Positions 55,528-64,000 of a DNA stretch of 64,000 nt are shown piece by piece. The position numbers and the translations under genes were made by a program. This stretch comes from Serratia proteamaculans (lineage in GTDB: Bacteria; Pseudomonadota; Gammaproteobacteria; Enterobacterales; Enterobacteriaceae): assembly GCF_008830365.1 (NCBI RefSeq), contig NZ_WBKI01000001.1, forward strand, positions 992,001 through 1,056,000. Reading direction: 5' to 3'. Under the pieces are notes generated by a model. It was given only the letters and a program-made list of their open reading frames with translations. It ran no database searches and was not told the origin of the DNA. Within the stretch, counting starts at the first letter, position 1. The number at the start of each line of letters is the position of its first letter.

Positions 55528-56222
55528 GGGCCCGCAACTCCAATGGTATAAGAAATATTCAAACGTTGATTCAGGCGTAAAGTGTACCATAACCTGTCGG
55601 CCTGCTCACGCCTCCGGGTTAATCAACATCCCGACAAAACGAATACCAAACTTTCAAGTGAAACATTCCGTTCTGTACGTGCCATGCCTTTACATCTATT
55701 TACAGGATAATTGCCGTCTGTCATCACATTTAATTACTGCTAATGATTAGCATCAGGCATTAATGGTTATAGCAACACAGGTCTGCCCCGTCCCCGAGAC
55801 ACAGAGAAATTGAATCTATTAACGCCTGCCGGTGCGACACCAGAGTATTTAATGACATAAAACAGCTAAGGGTACAGTTCTTGACGTTATCTTTACTCGT
55901 ATACCCCCATTGTTTACAGTGTTGGCATACTAAGGCGCGTGATTTAACCCACAGAATTCAGCGTAATATTGATATAAAACACAATTATAACTTAGCCATG
56001 AATGCCTTTCATGCATAGTAAACATACCCTACTGTTGAAAATTTGACTTAAAAATGGAGGTTGTAATACTTATCCCCCCCACCTATATTAGCCGTAGTGT
56101 TCCGGTTAGGTGTTTTAAAAGGTAAATTTGAGCGTTCCTTTCAATTTGTCTATTGCAGAAAAGAAAAGAGCACTCTATTATTATCCAGACGCCCCCCACC
56201 AATATAATTTGAGACTAGGACA
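55528..56222. other. tdk/hns intergenic region
   Basis: This is about 695 nt without a gene I can support. The part 55800-56220 is AT-rich, as expected for an hns promoter that can bend and bind H-NS. A promoter-like TTGACT (56043-56048) and TAATAC (56064-56069) are only 15 bp apart. Two copies of a C-rich motif, CCCCCCACC(T/A)ATAT(T/A), occur at 56075-56089 and 56192-56206; the second is in the presumed hns leader. E. coli ychG-like sequence is not seen. A plus frame at 55526-55750 is not convincing. Confidence 0.45.
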
Positions 56223-56630
56223 ATGAGCGAAGCATTAAAGATTTTGAACAACATCCGTACTCTACGCGCACAGGCAAGAGAATGCAGCCTGGAAACGCTG
56301 GAAGAAATGCTTGAAAAACTGGAAGTTGTTGTGAACGAACGTCGCGAAGAAGACAGCCAGGCTCAAGCAGAAGTTGAAGAACGCACCCGTAAACTGCAGC
56401 AATATCGTGAAATGCTGATTGCTGACGGTATTGATCCTAACGAACTGCTGCAAACTATGGCTGCAACTAAAGCCGCTGGTAAAGCTAAACGTGCAGCACG
56501 TCCGGCTAAATACCAATATAAAGATGAAAACGGCGAACTGAAAACCTGGACTGGCCAGGGCCGTACTCCAGCAGTGATTAAGAAAGCTATCGAAGAGCAA
56601 GGTAAATCTCTGGACGATTTCCTGCTGTAA
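56223..56630 (+). CDS. hns: DNA-binding protein H-NS
   Basis: H-NS silences AT-rich and foreign DNA and organises the nucleoid. It is 135 aa. The N-terminal oligomerisation part (1-80) is two helices and a coiled coil ([38 protein letters not shown]). The C-terminal DNA-binding domain has the hook [13 protein letters not shown] in which Gln-Gly-Arg enters the minor groove. The linker is Lys/Ala-rich ([16 protein letters not shown]). AGGA precedes the ATG closely. It is monocistronic with a terminator. Confidence 0.98.
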   Translation: MSEALKILNNIRTLRAQARECSLETLEEMLEKLEVVVNERREEDSQAQAEVEERTRKLQQYREMLIADGIDPNELLQTMAATKAAGKAKRAARPAKYQYKDENGELKTWTGQGRTPAVIKKAIEEQGKSLDDFLL

Positions 56631-56648
56631 TAGCATTTCAATGCACGT

Positions 56649-56676
56649 TAAAAAGGCTCCCTTGGGAGCCTTTTTG
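56649..56676 (+). terminator. hns terminator
   Basis: AAAAGGCTCCC-TTG-GGAGCCTTTTT (pairs across 56651-56675) is followed by TGTTA, 20 nt past the stop. Confidence 0.92.
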
Positions 56677-56800
56677 TTATGCTTATTTCCTGGCTGGTTA
56701 GAACATAAGTTAAGCTTTAGGTAATTATCCTATGGCAGCCCTCTGCCCCATTGGTTTTTGTCTCCTGACTTACCGAACTGACCTGACTTTGTCTAAGCAT

Positions 56801-56824
56801 AAAAAAAGGGGCCAAAGCCCCTTA
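56801..56824 (-). terminator. Terminator of the galU-ugd-uge operon
   Basis: AGGGGC-CAAA-GCCCCT (56807-56822) has AAAAAAA on its left, a U-tract on the minus strand. It follows the uge stop by 22 nt. Confidence 0.88.
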
Positions 56825-56845
56825 TAGCATTTACGTATTGCTCAA

Positions 56846-57856
56846 TTACTGAGCTTTATAAAATGACTTATACCATTCAACAAAGCGTTTCACGCCTTCT
56901 TCAACGCTGGTTTCAGGCTTGAAGCCAATAACACGATAAAGCTCCGCAGTATCAGCACTGGTATCTAACACGTCACCAGGCTGCATCGGCAGCATATTCT
57001 TACGAGCCTCAATCCCCAACGCCTGTTCCAGTGCACTGATATATTCCATCAGCTTCACCGGGCTGCTGTTGCCGATATTATAGACATGGTACGGCGCAGA
57101 ACTGGTCGCTGGCGATCCCTGCTCAACTGTCCAGGCTGCATTGGCCTGAGGAATAACCGCCTGCAACCGCACAATAGACTCCGCGATATCGTCGATGTAG
57201 GTAAAGTCACGGTGCATCTCCCCGTGGTTATATACATCGATGCTCTCGCCCGCCAATATGGCCTTGGTAAATTTAAACAGCGCCATATCCGGGCGCCCCC
57301 ACGGGCCATATACGGTAAAGAAACGCAAACCGGTGGTGGGAAGACCATATAAGTGAGAGTAACTGTGCGACATCAGCTCATTGGCTTTTTTAGTAGCCGC
57401 ATACAATGATATCGGGTGATCAACAGAATCTTCAGTCGCAAATGGCAGCTTACGATTCAAGCCATATACCGAACTGGAAGAAGCATATAACAGATGCTCG
57501 ACTTTATTGTGTCGACATCCTTCCAGCACGTTTAAATGCCCGATGAGATTCGAGTCAGCATAGGCCAGCGGGTTTTCCAATGAATAACGCACCCCGGCTT
57601 GAGCCCCAAGATGAATCACCCGCTGGAACTGGTGCTCGGCAAACAGCTGCGCCATGCCCTCACGATCGGCCAAATCCAGCTTAATAAACTGGAAATCGGG
57701 TTTATCCACTAGCAGATCAAGGCGAGCCATTTTCAGGCCCACATCGTAATAATCATTCAGGTTGTCGATACCGACAACCTGATGCCCAGCGGCCAGCAGA
57801 CGCTCAGCGGTGTAATAACCAATAAACCCTGCCGCGCCTGTAACCAGGAATTTCAT
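56846..57856 (-). CDS. uge: UDP-glucuronate/galacturonate 4-epimerase
   Basis: This 336-aa extended SDR enzyme interconverts UDP-GlcA and UDP-GalA. The Rossmann start is TGAAGFIG, and the catalytic motifs are ASSSSVYG and SLYAATKKANE (Tyr-x3-Lys). The 4-epimerase features HLGAQAGVRYSLENPLAYADSNLIGHLNVLEG and FTVYGPWGRPDMALFKFT match Klebsiella Uge, which is needed for GalA in the LPS core and capsule. It lies 9 nt after ugd. Together with galU and ugd it makes a GalA supply route. GalE (UDP-glucose) is less likely given these motifs. Confidence 0.88.
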   Translation of the reverse strand: MKFLVTGAAGFIGYYTAERLLAAGHQVVGIDNLNDYYDVGLKMARLDLLVDKPDFQFIKLDLADREGMAQLFAEHQFQRVIHLGAQAGVRYSLENPLAYADSNLIGHLNVLEGCRHNKVEHLLYASSSSVYGLNRKLPFATEDSVDHPISLYAATKKANELMSHSYSHLYGLPTTGLRFFTVYGPWGRPDMALFKFTKAILAGESIDVYNHGEMHRDFTYIDDIAESIVRLQAVIPQANAAWTVEQGSPATSSAPYHVYNIGNSSPVKLMEYISALEQALGIEARKNMLPMQPGDVLDTSADTAELYRVIGFKPETSVEEGVKRFVEWYKSFYKAQ

Positions 57857-57865
57857 ATTTGTCCC

Positions 57866-59209
57866 TTAAATAACCGGCTGAATGGACGCACCGCGACCAA
57901 TGGCATAATAGGTAAAGCCGCGGCTTTCCAGACGCTCAGGGTCAAACAAGTTGCGGCCATCAAAGATCACCGACTGCTTTAACGCGCCTTTAATCACGTC
58001 GAAATCAGGCGCGCGGAAATTCTGCCATTCGGTACAGATAACCAACGCGTCAGCCCCCTGCAGGGCCGCTTCTTTGGTACCTACCAGCTTCAGATCGTCG
58101 CGCTGGCCATAGATGCGCTGCACTTCGTTCATCGCTTCAGGGTCGTACGCCTGCACGGTAGCACCTGCTTCCCACAGCTGCTCCATCAGCACACGGCTGG
58201 AGGCTTCACGCATGTCGTCGGTATTAGGTTTGAAGGCCAGTCCCCACAACGCAAAGGTTTTGCCCTTCAGATCTTCACCAAAGTGATGCTTGATAAATTT
58301 GGTCAGCTTATATTTCTGCTGATAGTTAACCTGTTCTACCGCCTGCAACAGTTTTGGCTGGTAGCCAATATGCTCCGCGGTGCGGATCAGGGCCTGAACG
58401 TCTTTCGGGAAGCAGGAGCCGCCATAGCCGCAGCCTGGATAGATAAAGTGATAGCCGATACGGGAATCAGAACCGATACCCTGACGCACTTTCTCAATGT
58501 CTGCACCAAGCATTTCGGCCAGATTAGACATTTCATTCATAAAGCTGATTTTGGTCGCCAGCATGCAGTTTGCAGCATACTTGGTCAGTTCAGCACTACG
58601 AATGTCCATTATGATCATACGATCGTGGTTGCGGTTGAACGGCTCATACAGCTCGCGAATAGGCTCGATCACATCGTTGTTATCGGTACCGATGACGATG
58701 CGCTCAGGACGCATGCAGTCTGCTACCGCAGCGCCTTCTTTCAGGAATTCCGGGTTGGAAACCACATCGAAAGCAACCTTGCTACCGCGTTTCTGCAGCG
58801 TTTCTTCCATAACCTGACGGACTTTATCTGCGGTGCCGACCGGTACGGTAGATTTATCGATCACCACTTTGCGATCGGTCATATGTTCTGCGATGGTACG
58901 TGCCACGGCAGTCACATATTTCAAATCGGCAGAGCCATCTTCGTCCGGTGGTGTGCCCACGGCGATGAATTGAATGGTGCCATGCGCGACCCCGGCTTTT
59001 GCATCGGTGGTGAAATGCAGACGGCCGGCTTCATAGTTTTGTTGCACCAACGGCGTCAGACCAGGCTCAAAAATAGGGATGTTCCCTTTCTTCAGGTTTT
59101 CGACTTTATGCTCGTCTATATCGATACACATAACGTCGTGCCCGACTTCAGCCAGAACCGCAGCCTGCACCAGGCCAACATAGCCAATACCAAAAACTGT
59201 TACTTTCAT
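57866..59209 (-). CDS. ugd: UDP-glucose 6-dehydrogenase
   Basis: Ugd oxidises UDP-glucose twice with NAD+ to UDP-glucuronate. It is 447 aa, longer than the 388-aa E. coli Ugd, and belongs to the longer type seen in Pseudomonas, Bacillus and Yersinia. The N-terminal NAD fold is [24 protein letters not shown] and [12 protein letters not shown] lead to the catalytic Cys in [12 protein letters not shown], with TDDMREASS in the C-terminal domain. It is 43 nt from galU (upstream) and 9 nt from uge, one operon. Its UDP-GlcA also feeds polymyxin-resistance and capsule pathways where present. Confidence 0.96.
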   Translation of the reverse strand: MKVTVFGIGYVGLVQAAVLAEVGHDVMCIDIDEHKVENLKKGNIPIFEPGLTPLVQQNYEAGRLHFTTDAKAGVAHGTIQFIAVGTPPDEDGSADLKYVTAVARTIAEHMTDRKVVIDKSTVPVGTADKVRQVMEETLQKRGSKVAFDVVSNPEFLKEGAAVADCMRPERIVIGTDNNDVIEPIRELYEPFNRNHDRMIIMDIRSAELTKYAANCMLATKISFMNEMSNLAEMLGADIEKVRQGIGSDSRIGYHFIYPGCGYGGSCFPKDVQALIRTAEHIGYQPKLLQAVEQVNYQQKYKLTKFIKHHFGEDLKGKTFALWGLAFKPNTDDMREASSRVLMEQLWEAGATVQAYDPEAMNEVQRIYGQRDDLKLVGTKEAALQGADALVICTEWQNFRAPDFDVIKGALKQSVIFDGRNLFDPERLESRGFTYYAIGRGASIQPVI

Positions 59210-59252
59210 AGGAAAATCCTAGTTTTTAAAATTAAGACTAAAGATAAATAAA

Positions 59253-60170
59253 TTATTTCTTATCAGCGGCCAGTAACTGTTTCAACCACTGAGTAAACTC
59301 TTGGCCCAGCCCGGCATGTCGCATGCCATATTCGACAAATGCCTGCATATAACCGAGCTTATTGCCGCAGTCATGGCTGATCCCTTTCAGGTGATAAGCC
59401 TCTACTGTCTCTTGCTGCATCAGCATTTCAATGCTGTCGGTAAGCTGGATTTCACCACCGGCACCCGGAGGGGTTTTCGACAGCAGCGGCCAGATATCGG
59501 CGGAGAGCACATAGCGGCCAACAATGGCCAGATTGGATGGCGCTTCATCCGGCGAAGGTTTCTCGACTACGCTGACCATCGGGGCACTTTCGCCCGGCTG
59601 AAGATCATACCCTTTGCAATCGGCCACGCCGTAGTTGCCAACATCTTTATGTGGCACGGGTTCGACCATAATCTGGCTGATACCGGTTTGTTCATAGCGC
59701 TGCAGCATTTCGTGCAAATTGTCTTTTTTCAGATCGGAGCTGTACTCATCGAGGATCACATCCGGCAAAATTACGGCCACCGGCTCGTCACCCACCAGCG
59801 GGTAAGCACACATAATCGCGTGTCCCAACCCTTTAGCTACCCCTTGACGTACCTGCATCACGGTAACGCCCTTTGGACAGATAGACTGCACTTCATCCAG
59901 CAACTGACGCTTAACACGTTTTTCCAGCATCGCTTCCAGTTCAAAACTGGTATCGAAATGGTTTTCGATCGAATTCTTGGAGGAATGGGTTACCAACACA
60001 ATCTCGTTAATCCCTGCTGCAATACATTCATTGACAACGTATTGGATCAAGGGCTTGTCAACCAGCGGCAGCATTTCTTTTGGAATGGCTTTTGTCGCCG
60101 GTAACATCCGTGTTCCCAAGCCTGCAACCGGGATCACAGCCTTTCTGACTTTACGATTTACAGCAGGCAT
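59253..60170 (-). CDS. galU: UTP-glucose-1-phosphate uridylyltransferase
   Basis: GalU makes UDP-glucose from UTP and glucose-1-phosphate, the donor for LPS core, osmoregulated glucans and UDP-uronates. It is 305 aa from the Met at 60170 with AGAGG just upstream. The nucleotidyltransferase signature is [43 protein letters not shown] and GEIQLTD are also typical. An upstream in-frame start at 60209 adds an unlikely extension. It is the first gene of the galU-ugd-uge operon. In E. coli galU neighbours hns but without ugd. Confidence 0.97.
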   Translation of the reverse strand: MPAVNRKVRKAVIPVAGLGTRMLPATKAIPKEMLPLVDKPLIQYVVNECIAAGINEIVLVTHSSKNSIENHFDTSFELEAMLEKRVKRQLLDEVQSICPKGVTVMQVRQGVAKGLGHAIMCAYPLVGDEPVAVILPDVILDEYSSDLKKDNLHEMLQRYEQTGISQIMVEPVPHKDVGNYGVADCKGYDLQPGESAPMVSVVEKPSPDEAPSNLAIVGRYVLSADIWPLLSKTPPGAGGEIQLTDSIEMLMQQETVEAYHLKGISHDCGNKLGYMQAFVEYGMRHAGLGQEFTQWLKQLLAADKK

Positions 60171-60370
60171 TATTTCCTCTCTTAATAGCGCTCGGTTTAT
60201 GAGCTTCATCCGTCATACAAAAAACCTCCGGAGTATACCAGTTTATGACTGAGTGGCATTAACCGCAGCACAAATAGAAAAACTTTAGGACAATTACCCA
60301 ATGGGTTAACTGAGGTAAAAATAAGCACGTCAAATATCTAAACTTTACATGCTGTTTTAATCGCGGTGGT

Positions 60371-61384
60371 TTATTCAGCGCTGAGCATCAAGCGCAGCCT
60401 GCCACCAGAGCCCCAAACCTGGCACTGCCAGGCAGCACAGTGCTGGCTGATTTGATTCATGTAGGTCGCACCCAGCGTCCCAAGCGGCACGCCGTTGCTC
60501 AGTTGAATTTGATTATCGCCGGTATTTACATTGGCATGCAGACCTGCGGAGACCAAAATCAGGTTTTTATATTCGGCGTGATAATAACCGACCAGCAACG
60601 GGAATTGCCCCTCCAGTTTGCCCTGACGTAATAATTGATTAACTTGCTTTAACAATGCAGTCATTTGCGGCAACCGATGGCGCTGATTAGCTAAATGATC
60701 CTGCAGTAATCCATTAAATAAAGCCCGCAGTAGTAATGCCGCCAATACGCCATTATCCCCTGCGCGGGTCACATCCAGACAATAGAACGCCAGATCCTTA
60801 TCCGATAACGCTGCAATATCCAGCACCAACCCCGGGTTCTCGCCGGTGGTTAATTGCCGGTAATTAATCCGGCAATGAGCGATGGTCTGCTGCACCGGAG
60901 GCTGTAACTGTTTGAGTAACTTCACCGCTTCGGAGGGATTTTTACTCAGTGCATCCCAGTCCTGGAACAGTTCCACTTCTTCGATAGCCGGTGAGGTAAA
61001 CATATTGGGATACAGACAGCCCAGCACCGCTTCACGCAGGCGATTGAGATCGGTCACCGGTTTTAACAACACGTCCTGGACACCTAACCGCAACATTTTG
61101 GCGATATCCGCCATTTTGTCGGTCGCCGAGATCACCAACACTGGGGTTTGTACGCCTTGCAGGCGCAGATGTTCGACAAACTCGATCCCATCCATTTCCG
61201 GCATCGCCAGATCGCACAGGATTAAATCGGGATGAACATCATCCACCAAACTCAATGCCTGCAAACCGTTGGCCGCTTCACTGGTTTCCGCCCCCAACGA
61301 TTTCAAATAGCCAACAAGCACGGAACGAAAAACCAGTTCGTCCTCAACGACCAAAATGCGCTTGTGAGTCAGTGGTAATGCCAT
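60371..61384 (-). CDS. rssB: RpoS adaptor / response regulator RssB
   Basis: RssB delivers sigma-S (RpoS) to the ClpXP protease. It is 337 aa, the E. coli length, from the Met at 61384 preceded by GAGG. The receiver domain at 8-125 (RILVVEDELVF) has the phospho-acceptor Asp in LILCDLAMPEMDG and Lys in LLKPVTDLNRL. The linker and C-terminal PP2C-like domain (LQPPVQQTIAHCRINYRQL ... LDVTRAGDNGVLAALLLRALFNG) have lost phosphatase residues, as in E. coli. The frame continues to 61426 but is not used. rssA is 105 nt upstream on the same strand. Confidence 0.96.
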   Translation of the reverse strand: MALPLTHKRILVVEDELVFRSVLVGYLKSLGAETSEAANGLQALSLVDDVHPDLILCDLAMPEMDGIEFVEHLRLQGVQTPVLVISATDKMADIAKMLRLGVQDVLLKPVTDLNRLREAVLGCLYPNMFTSPAIEEVELFQDWDALSKNPSEAVKLLKQLQPPVQQTIAHCRINYRQLTTGENPGLVLDIAALSDKDLAFYCLDVTRAGDNGVLAALLLRALFNGLLQDHLANQRHRLPQMTALLKQVNQLLRQGKLEGQFPLLVGYYHAEYKNLILVSAGLHANVNTGDNQIQLSNGVPLGTLGATYMNQISQHCAAWQCQVWGSGGRLRLMLSAE

Positions 61385-61489
61385 CAGCCGAGCCTCTTCC
61401 CTTTCCATAGTGTAATAGTGGCTCAAAAAGACCGTTTATGCCTGCCTGAAATTTTCACCACCGCAGAGCATGCCGTTAAGAACCGTAAA

Positions 61490-62395
61490 TTATTTGTCTT
61501 TTATCAATGGCAACAGCATATCCAGCTGTTTTTCAACCGCCAGTTTACCCGCTTCAATCGCCTCGTCGGCACGATGGAAGTCTAACGTCGAGATCTGTGG
61601 ACAATAGGGTTGGATCAGCACATCCGGCGGATCGCCGGCCATGCGATTGCGTTTCAGCCGATTTTCCAGCACCTGGATCGAAGTCCCCATGATCTCCATC
61701 GCCGTCGGCGTGAAATTCGGCTTTCTGGTGGTCATTTTGCTGATACGTTCCCTCAATCGCCCTCGCCAGTTTCGGGCAGGGAGATCTTTTGGTGTCTCCA
61801 TATCAGGAGTGCGTACCGAGAACAAATCCTGTTGCATCAGATGGGCATCATGTTGCAAGTCAACGGCAATAACGATGTCTGCCCCCAAAGCCCGGGTCAA
61901 TGAGATAGGCACCGGATTCACCACCGCACCATCCACCAGCCAATAGCCGTCAAACCACACCGGCGCCAACAGACCAGGCATACTGCACGACGCACGCACC
62001 GCCTGATGAATATCCCCTTCCGTTAACCACAGTTCCCGTCCGGTGCTCAGATTAGTCGCCACCGCGCCAAACTTCAGTGAACATTCAGCGATATCATCAA
62101 TCTTTAACAACTGCCCTACCGCATTGAATACCCGTTCCCCACGCAACAGCCCGCCGCGTTGCCAGGACAGGTCCATCAGACGGATCACATCCCAATAGCT
62201 GAATGAACGCACCCAGGTTTCCATCGCCGGCAGACGGTGGCTGGCAAAGGCAGCCCCCACCAAGGCACCCACCGAGCAGCCGGCTACTATATCGACTTCA
62301 ACACCCAATTTCTTTAGCGCGTTGATCACCCCGATATGCGCCCACCCTTTGGCCGAACCCGCGCCCAATGCCAATCCGATCTTAATTTTCCGCAT
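61490..62395 (-). CDS. rssA: Patatin-like phospholipase RssA
   Basis: RssA is a 301-aa patatin-type protein, like E. coli RssA in length and sequence. The catalytic dyad is Ser in VAGCSVGALVGAA (GxSxG) and Asp in LVDGAVVNP. The oxyanion loop near the N-terminus is GLALGAGSAKGWAHIGV. The physiological substrate is not known; it is co-located with rssB but its role in RpoS control is doubtful. It is followed by rssB and is probably transcribed with it. Confidence 0.95.
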   Translation of the reverse strand: MRKIKIGLALGAGSAKGWAHIGVINALKKLGVEVDIVAGCSVGALVGAAFASHRLPAMETWVRSFSYWDVIRLMDLSWQRGGLLRGERVFNAVGQLLKIDDIAECSLKFGAVATNLSTGRELWLTEGDIHQAVRASCSMPGLLAPVWFDGYWLVDGAVVNPVPISLTRALGADIVIAVDLQHDAHLMQQDLFSVRTPDMETPKDLPARNWRGRLRERISKMTTRKPNFTPTAMEIMGTSIQVLENRLKRNRMAGDPPDVLIQPYCPQISTLDFHRADEAIEAGKLAVEKQLDMLLPLIKDK

Positions 62396-62537
62396 CGTTT
62401 CCGTCCTTTTTTCGGTGAATGTTTCGCCCCAGCTGTCAGCCTAGATTGTCACAGCCGAATATTGTTAGGTAACATATGCTCTAAATTTGTTTCGGCATCG
62501 GCCCGTTCATTTCGTTCCGGCCATTTTAGGAGTCATC

Positions 62538-63002
62538 TTGCCCGAATTATGCCCCTGCGGCAGCGGCCTGGAGTATAGCGCATGCTGCGAGCCCTACATC
62601 AACGGCCCCCAAACGCCGTCGACCCCTGGTAAATTAATGCGTTCGCGCTTTAGCGCTTACGTAAAACACAATGTGGATTATCTGGTAGCGACCTGGCATC
62701 CCGACTGTCATGCCGCTGAATGGCGCAATGGGATCGTCGACAGCTTCAAGAATACCGAGTGGATCGGCCTGACCCTGGTGGAAGAAAAACAGGGACATGA
62801 AACCGGAGAAGGTTTTGTCGAGTTCATCGCCCGCTTCGTCGACGGCAGTACCGGCGAGCACAAAGCGATGCACGAGCGTTCGCGCTTCCTTCTGCTTGAC
62901 CAACGCTGGTATTATATTGACGGAACCAAACCCCAGCCTGGCAGAAACGCCGTTTGCCCCTGCGGATCAGGGAAAAAATATAAAAAGTGCTGTGGGCGTT
63001 AG
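62538..63002 (+). CDS. ychJ: YchJ family protein with SEC-C zinc motifs
   Basis: This protein is 154 aa. I place the start at TTG 62538: AGGAG ends 5 nt upstream, and the frame from there (Leu read as Met, then PELCPCGSGLEY) aligns with E. coli YchJ. A longer frame from 62487 is unlikely. SEC-C motifs lie at both ends: CPCGSGLEYSACCEPYI at the start and CPCGSGKKYKKCCGR at the end, each a likely zinc site of the kind at the SecA C-terminus. A NTF2-like core (MRSRFSAYV, FARFVDG, ERSRFLLLDQRWYYIDG) lies between. Function unknown. Confidence 0.93.
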   Translation: MPELCPCGSGLEYSACCEPYINGPQTPSTPGKLMRSRFSAYVKHNVDYLVATWHPDCHAAEWRNGIVDSFKNTEWIGLTLVEEKQGHETGEGFVEFIARFVDGSTGEHKAMHERSRFLLLDQRWYYIDGTKPQPGRNAVCPCGSGKKYKKCCGR

Positions 63003-63124
63003 CCGACAGTCACAGGCACCGTAGATTTCAGGCGTGGCCAATCGGGCACAGCTTGAAAATAAAGATGATAAAACTCTCGCCTGCGAAGACAGGACGTTCA
63101 GTATCAGACAGGATCCTCACTCCC

Positions 63125-63973
63125 ATGCCACACCAAAATGTACAAAGAAAAGTTTTGCGCACCATTTGTCCGGATGCCAAAGGCCTGATCGCCAAGATCA
63201 CCAATATTTGTTACAAGCATGAACTCAACATTATTCAAAACAACGAGTTCGTTGATCACCGCACCGGCCGTTTCTTTATGCGTACCGAACTGGAAGGCAT
63301 TTTCAACGACACCACACTACTGGCAGATCTCGACAGCGCGCTGCCGGTGGGTTCGGTTCGCGAACTGCATAACTCTGGCCGTCGTCGTATTGTCGTCCTG
63401 GTTACTAAAGAGGCACACTGCCTGGGCGACCTGTTGATGAAAAGCGCCTACGGTGGTCTGGATGTAGAAATCGCTGCGGTTATCGGTAACCACGATACCT
63501 TGCAAACGCTGGTAGAGCGTTTCGATATTCCGTTCCACCTGGTCAGCCATGAAGGCCTGACGCGCGACCAGCACGATCAGAAAATGATGGCTCAGATTGA
63601 TCAGTATCAGCCAGACTATGTGGTGCTGGCCAAGTATATGCGGGTGTTGACGCCGGCGTTCGTCCAGCACTACCCGAATCAGGTGATCAACATCCATCAC
63701 TCGTTCCTGCCGGCCTTTATCGGTGCCCGACCTTATCATCAGGCTTACGAACGCGGCGTGAAAATCATCGGCGCTACCGCCCACTACGTTAACGACAATT
63801 TGGATGAAGGCCCAATCATCATGCAGGACGTGATCCATGTCGATCACACCTATTCTGCTGACGATATGATGCGTGCCGGACGTGACGTTGAAAAGAATGC
63901 ACTCAGCCGCGCGCTGTACCATGTGCTGGCGCAGCGGGTATTTGTTTACGGCAACCGGACGGTTATTCTGTAA
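63125..63973 (+). CDS. purU: Formyltetrahydrofolate deformylase
   Basis: PurU hydrolyses 10-formyl-THF to formate and THF, balancing one-carbon pools and supplying formate for PurT. It is 282 aa from the Met at 63125 (E. coli 280). The N-terminal ACT domain (LRTICPDAKGLIAKITNICYKHELN) binds methionine/glycine effectors. The C-terminal GART-like domain has catalytic Asn, His and Asp (IHHSFLPAFIGARPYHQAYERG, ATAHYVNDNLDEGPI). The frame opens further upstream, overlapping ychJ; the Met used here matches the family start. The gene is complete and followed by 27 nt to the window end. Confidence 0.97.
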   Translation: MPHQNVQRKVLRTICPDAKGLIAKITNICYKHELNIIQNNEFVDHRTGRFFMRTELEGIFNDTTLLADLDSALPVGSVRELHNSGRRRIVVLVTKEAHCLGDLLMKSAYGGLDVEIAAVIGNHDTLQTLVERFDIPFHLVSHEGLTRDQHDQKMMAQIDQYQPDYVVLAKYMRVLTPAFVQHYPNQVINIHHSFLPAFIGARPYHQAYERGVKIIGATAHYVNDNLDEGPIIMQDVIHVDHTYSADDMMRAGRDVEKNALSRALYHVLAQRVFVYGNRTVIL

Positions 63974-64000
63974 TTGCTCAATAAAGCGGTGCCTTTCGTT

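Noticed and set aside
55526-55750. A 74-codon plus-strand frame upstream of tdk
   Set aside because: It overlaps the tdk start region and has no protein-like features; probably intergenic.
63003-63124. A riboswitch before purU
   Set aside because: Only a tiny CCTG/CAGG repeat is seen; no glycine, folate or purine aptamer core could be recognised.

Overview
The window is a chromosomal segment of an enterobacterium, almost certainly Serratia. The gene order is the E. coli pyrF-to-purU neighbourhood: pyrF, lapBA, pgpB, ribA, acnA, cysB, topA, sohB, btuR, rluB, trp, yci genes, tonB, cls, opp, adhE, tdk, hns, galU, rssBA, purU. Two traits point to Serratia: trpG and trpD are separate genes, and TrpE and TrpG closely resemble the S. 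marcescens enzymes as I remember them. The differences suggest a related species rather than S. marcescens itself. I see no rRNA, tRNA, CRISPR array or complete prophage.

Layout. (1) 1-9000: pyrF (with the first codons of yciH at the edge), a small Cpx-type periplasmic protein, an orphan ribbon-helix-helix protein, lapB-lapA (LPS assembly), pgpB, ribA, acnA and an unrecognised protein. (2) 9000-20700: cysB, topA, yciN, sohB, yciK-btuR, rluB, then two accessory genes (a cofactor-free-dioxygenase-like alpha/beta-fold protein and a Rap1a/Tai-type T6SS immunity-like protein), then yciO and rnm. (3) 20770-27600: the trp operon with promoter/operator, leader peptide, attenuator and six genes, E-G-D-C(F)-B-A. 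(4) 27700-35200: a BON lipoprotein, ompW with a perfect FNR site, yciC, a SulP transporter, yciB, yciA, tonB, queH, yciI. (5) 35370-40300: an accessory island with a solitary phage-tailspike-like protein behind a near-consensus LexA (SOS) box, a divergent TetR/14-TM efflux pair, and a Dps-family ferritin. (6) 40350-51400: yciY, clsA, yciU, the opp operon with two tandem oppA genes, and ychE. (7) 51400-64000: adhE, an internally deleted IS3-family remnant that appears to sit in the loop of the adhE terminator, tdk, hns, a galU-ugd-uge nucleotide-sugar operon, rssB-rssA, ychJ and purU.

Functional links. galU, ugd and uge form a contiguous route from glucose-1-phosphate to UDP-galacturonate for surface polysaccharide. 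lapA, lapB, pgpB, yciB, yciC and clsA concern the envelope. The trp cluster carries classical repression and attenuation. Most of the region is ordinary core genome. The most unusual items are the SOS-boxed tailspike gene, the triple CpxR-type box at 926-950, the dioxygenase-like protein with alanine at the nucleophile position, the orphan Rap1a-like protein, and the IS remnant in a terminator.
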